From positions 1 through 6,069 of the forward strand of contig JANXYE010000240.1 in assembly GCA_025350285.1 (NCBI GenBank): a DNA stretch of 6,069 nt. The letters are read 5' to 3'. Within the stretch, counting starts at the first letter, position 1; the number at the start of each line of letters is the position of its first letter. The notes under the pieces were generated by a model. That model was given only the letters and a program-made list of their open reading frames with translations, was not told the DNA's origin and made no database searches. Of this stretch, positions 5,046 through 6,069 are shown one piece after another. A program made the translations under genes and the position numbers. This stretch comes from Chloroflexota bacterium (GTDB lineage Bacteria > Chloroflexota > Dehalococcoidia > Tepidiformales > Tepidiformaceae).

Positions 5046-5057
5046 GAGGAGATAGCG

Positions 5058-5981
5058 GTGGAAGAGTACGAAATCGCAATCGTTGGCGGGGGCGGCGCGG
5101 GCCTCACGGCGGCGCTCTACGCCGGGCGAGCGGGACGCAAGACGGTCGTGTTCGAACACATGGTGACGGGCGGTCAGATCGCCACCACGGCGCTCGTGGA
5201 GAACTTCCCCGGCTTTCCCGATGGAGTTGATGGCTTCGAACTGGCGCAAAACATGCTCAAGCAGGCTGAGAAGTTCGGGGCGGAGATTCGCTACGAAGGC
5301 GTCACGTCACTAACGCGCCGGGAGGACGGGCGCTTCGAGCTGAACACGGACAGCGGCGAACTGGCCGCGAAGACGGTCATCGTGACGGCCGGGGCCGGGT
5401 ACAACCACCTCGGCGTGCCCGGCGAAGAGCGCCTGACAGGCCACGGCGTAAGTTACTGCGCCACCTGCGATGGGGCGTTCTTCAAGGACCAGGACGTGGT
5501 CGTGATCGGCGGCGGTGATGCCGCGCTCGACGAGGGCCTGTTCCTGGCCCGCCTCGTGCGAAGCATTACGCTTGTCCACCGCCGCGACACGCTGCGGGCG
5601 AGCAAGGTGCTCCAGGACCGCGCGCGGGCGGAGCCAAAGCTCGCCTTCGCCTGGGACACGGTGGTGGAGGAGATCCTCGGCCAGGATTCCGTCTCCGCCG
5701 TGCGCGTGCGGAACATCAAGACAGGCGAGACGCGGGATCTGGCGACGGCGGCGGTGTTCGTCTTCATCGGACAGACACCAAACAACGCGCTCCTCAAAGG
5801 GCTCGTCGACCTGGATGAGGGCGGCCACGCGGAGGTGGACCTGCGCATGCGGACCAGCGTGCCAGGTCTCTTCGTGGCGGGAGACCTGAGGACCCAGGCC
5901 GCGCGCCAGCTGGTTGCGGCCTGCGGGGATGGGGCGACGGCGGCGATCGCCGCCGAACAGTATCTCGCCGAGCGAACCTAA
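5058..5981 (+). CDS. trxB: NADPH-dependent thioredoxin reductase (TrxB)
   Basis: Encodes 307 residues, normal for the low-molecular-weight bacterial thioredoxin reductase, a cytosolic FAD homodimer that passes electrons from NADPH to thioredoxin. The FAD loop is IVGGGGAGLTAA (8-19), followed by GGQIATT (38-44) and ENFPGFP (48-54). The redox pair is Cys134-Ala-Thr-Cys137 in YCATCDG. The NADPH domain shows VIGGGDAALDEG (149-160) and HRRDTLRASK (174-183); the HRRxxxR pattern binds the 2'-phosphate and marks NADPH rather than NADH use. FIGQTPNN (236-243) and AGDLRTQAARQLVAACGDG (274-292) complete the FAD-binding C terminus. All catalytic residues are present. GTG 5058 is chosen because AGGAG (5047-5051) stands six bases upstream and the FAD motif follows directly. 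Its substrate is very likely the TrxA encoded just upstream. Confidence 0.97.
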   Translation: MEEYEIAIVGGGGAGLTAALYAGRAGRKTVVFEHMVTGGQIATTALVENFPGFPDGVDGFELAQNMLKQAEKFGAEIRYEGVTSLTRREDGRFELNTDSGELAAKTVIVTAGAGYNHLGVPGEERLTGHGVSYCATCDGAFFKDQDVVVIGGGDAALDEGLFLARLVRSITLVHRRDTLRASKVLQDRARAEPKLAFAWDTVVEEILGQDSVSAVRVRNIKTGETRDLATAAVFVFIGQTPNNALLKGLVDLDEGGHAEVDLRMRTSVPGLFVAGDLRTQAARQLVAACGDGATAAIAAEQYLAERT

Positions 5982-6028
5982 GCCGCGCCCGTACGAGCCA
6001 CACCAATTTCGCGCATCACGATTCGCCG

Positions 6029-6059
6029 TTGAGTGAAGTGGTTCACACACTGGTAGAAC
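6029..6059 (+). promoter_or_regulatory. Possible promoter and small inverted repeat after trxB
   Basis: In the last 88 bases no gene is visible. TTGAGT (6029-6034) and TAGAAC (6054-6059) are fair promoter hexamers, but 19 bases apart, which is long. GTGAA (6033-6037) and TTCAC (6042-6046) form a 5-bp inverted repeat between them that could be an operator. Both could be chance, and whatever gene they would serve is outside the window. Confidence 0.2.
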
Positions 6060-6069
6060 TTTACGAGCG

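Noticed and set aside
1..6069. Defence system, toxin-antitoxin pair, CRISPR array, tRNA or rRNA gene, or transposon in the window
   Set aside because: Apart from the lone HNH protein no such component, terminal inverted repeat, spacer-repeat pattern or RNA-gene signature was seen on either strand.

Overview
The window is GC-rich, gene-dense bacterial DNA with eight protein genes and no RNA genes, CRISPR array or insertion sequence. GC-biased third positions, GTG starts, short intergenic gaps and a thioredoxin block headed by a CsoR-type regulator suggest a high-GC environmental lineage such as Chloroflexota. That assignment is an inference from gene style; no marker gene here proves it.

Left part (1-3107, all + strand): the 3' end of a zinc-type medium-chain alcohol dehydrogenase gene (stop at 461) is followed by a 7-bp tandem repeat. 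Next come three nucleotide-sugar genes: an RmlD-type dTDP-4-dehydrorhamnose reductase (537-1391), an extended short-chain NAD-dependent epimerase/dehydratase (1483-2535) and an RmlC-type 3,5-epimerase (2541-3107). Together they should turn a dTDP-4-keto-6-deoxy sugar into an activated deoxyhexose such as dTDP-L-rhamnose or a relative, for surface polysaccharide or glycoconjugates. The RmlA and RmlB steps are not in the window.

Middle (3192-4161): a small all-helical protein of unknown function on + faces, tail to tail, a stand-alone HNH nuclease gene on -. Behind the HNH gene, also on -, lies a CsoR-family metal-sensing repressor gene (4254-4529).

Right part (4530-6069): csoR and trxA diverge from a 103-bp gap that holds a clear CsoR-type operator (ATACCCC-AGG-GGGGTAT). 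The operator fills the spacer of a TTGACA/TATGCT promoter reading into trxA and also overlaps the likely csoR promoter. trxA (thioredoxin) is followed by a 13-bp GC-rich hairpin and then trxB (NADPH-dependent thioredoxin reductase). The simplest reading is a metal-responsive thioredoxin system: CsoR senses Cu(I) or a related thiol-reactive signal, releases the operator, and trxA (with trxB by read-through of the hairpin) is induced while csoR regulates itself.

No undescribed multi-gene system is evident. The csoR-operator-trxA-hairpin-trxB arrangement is the part most worth a second look. No stretch longer than about 105 bases lacks a gene.
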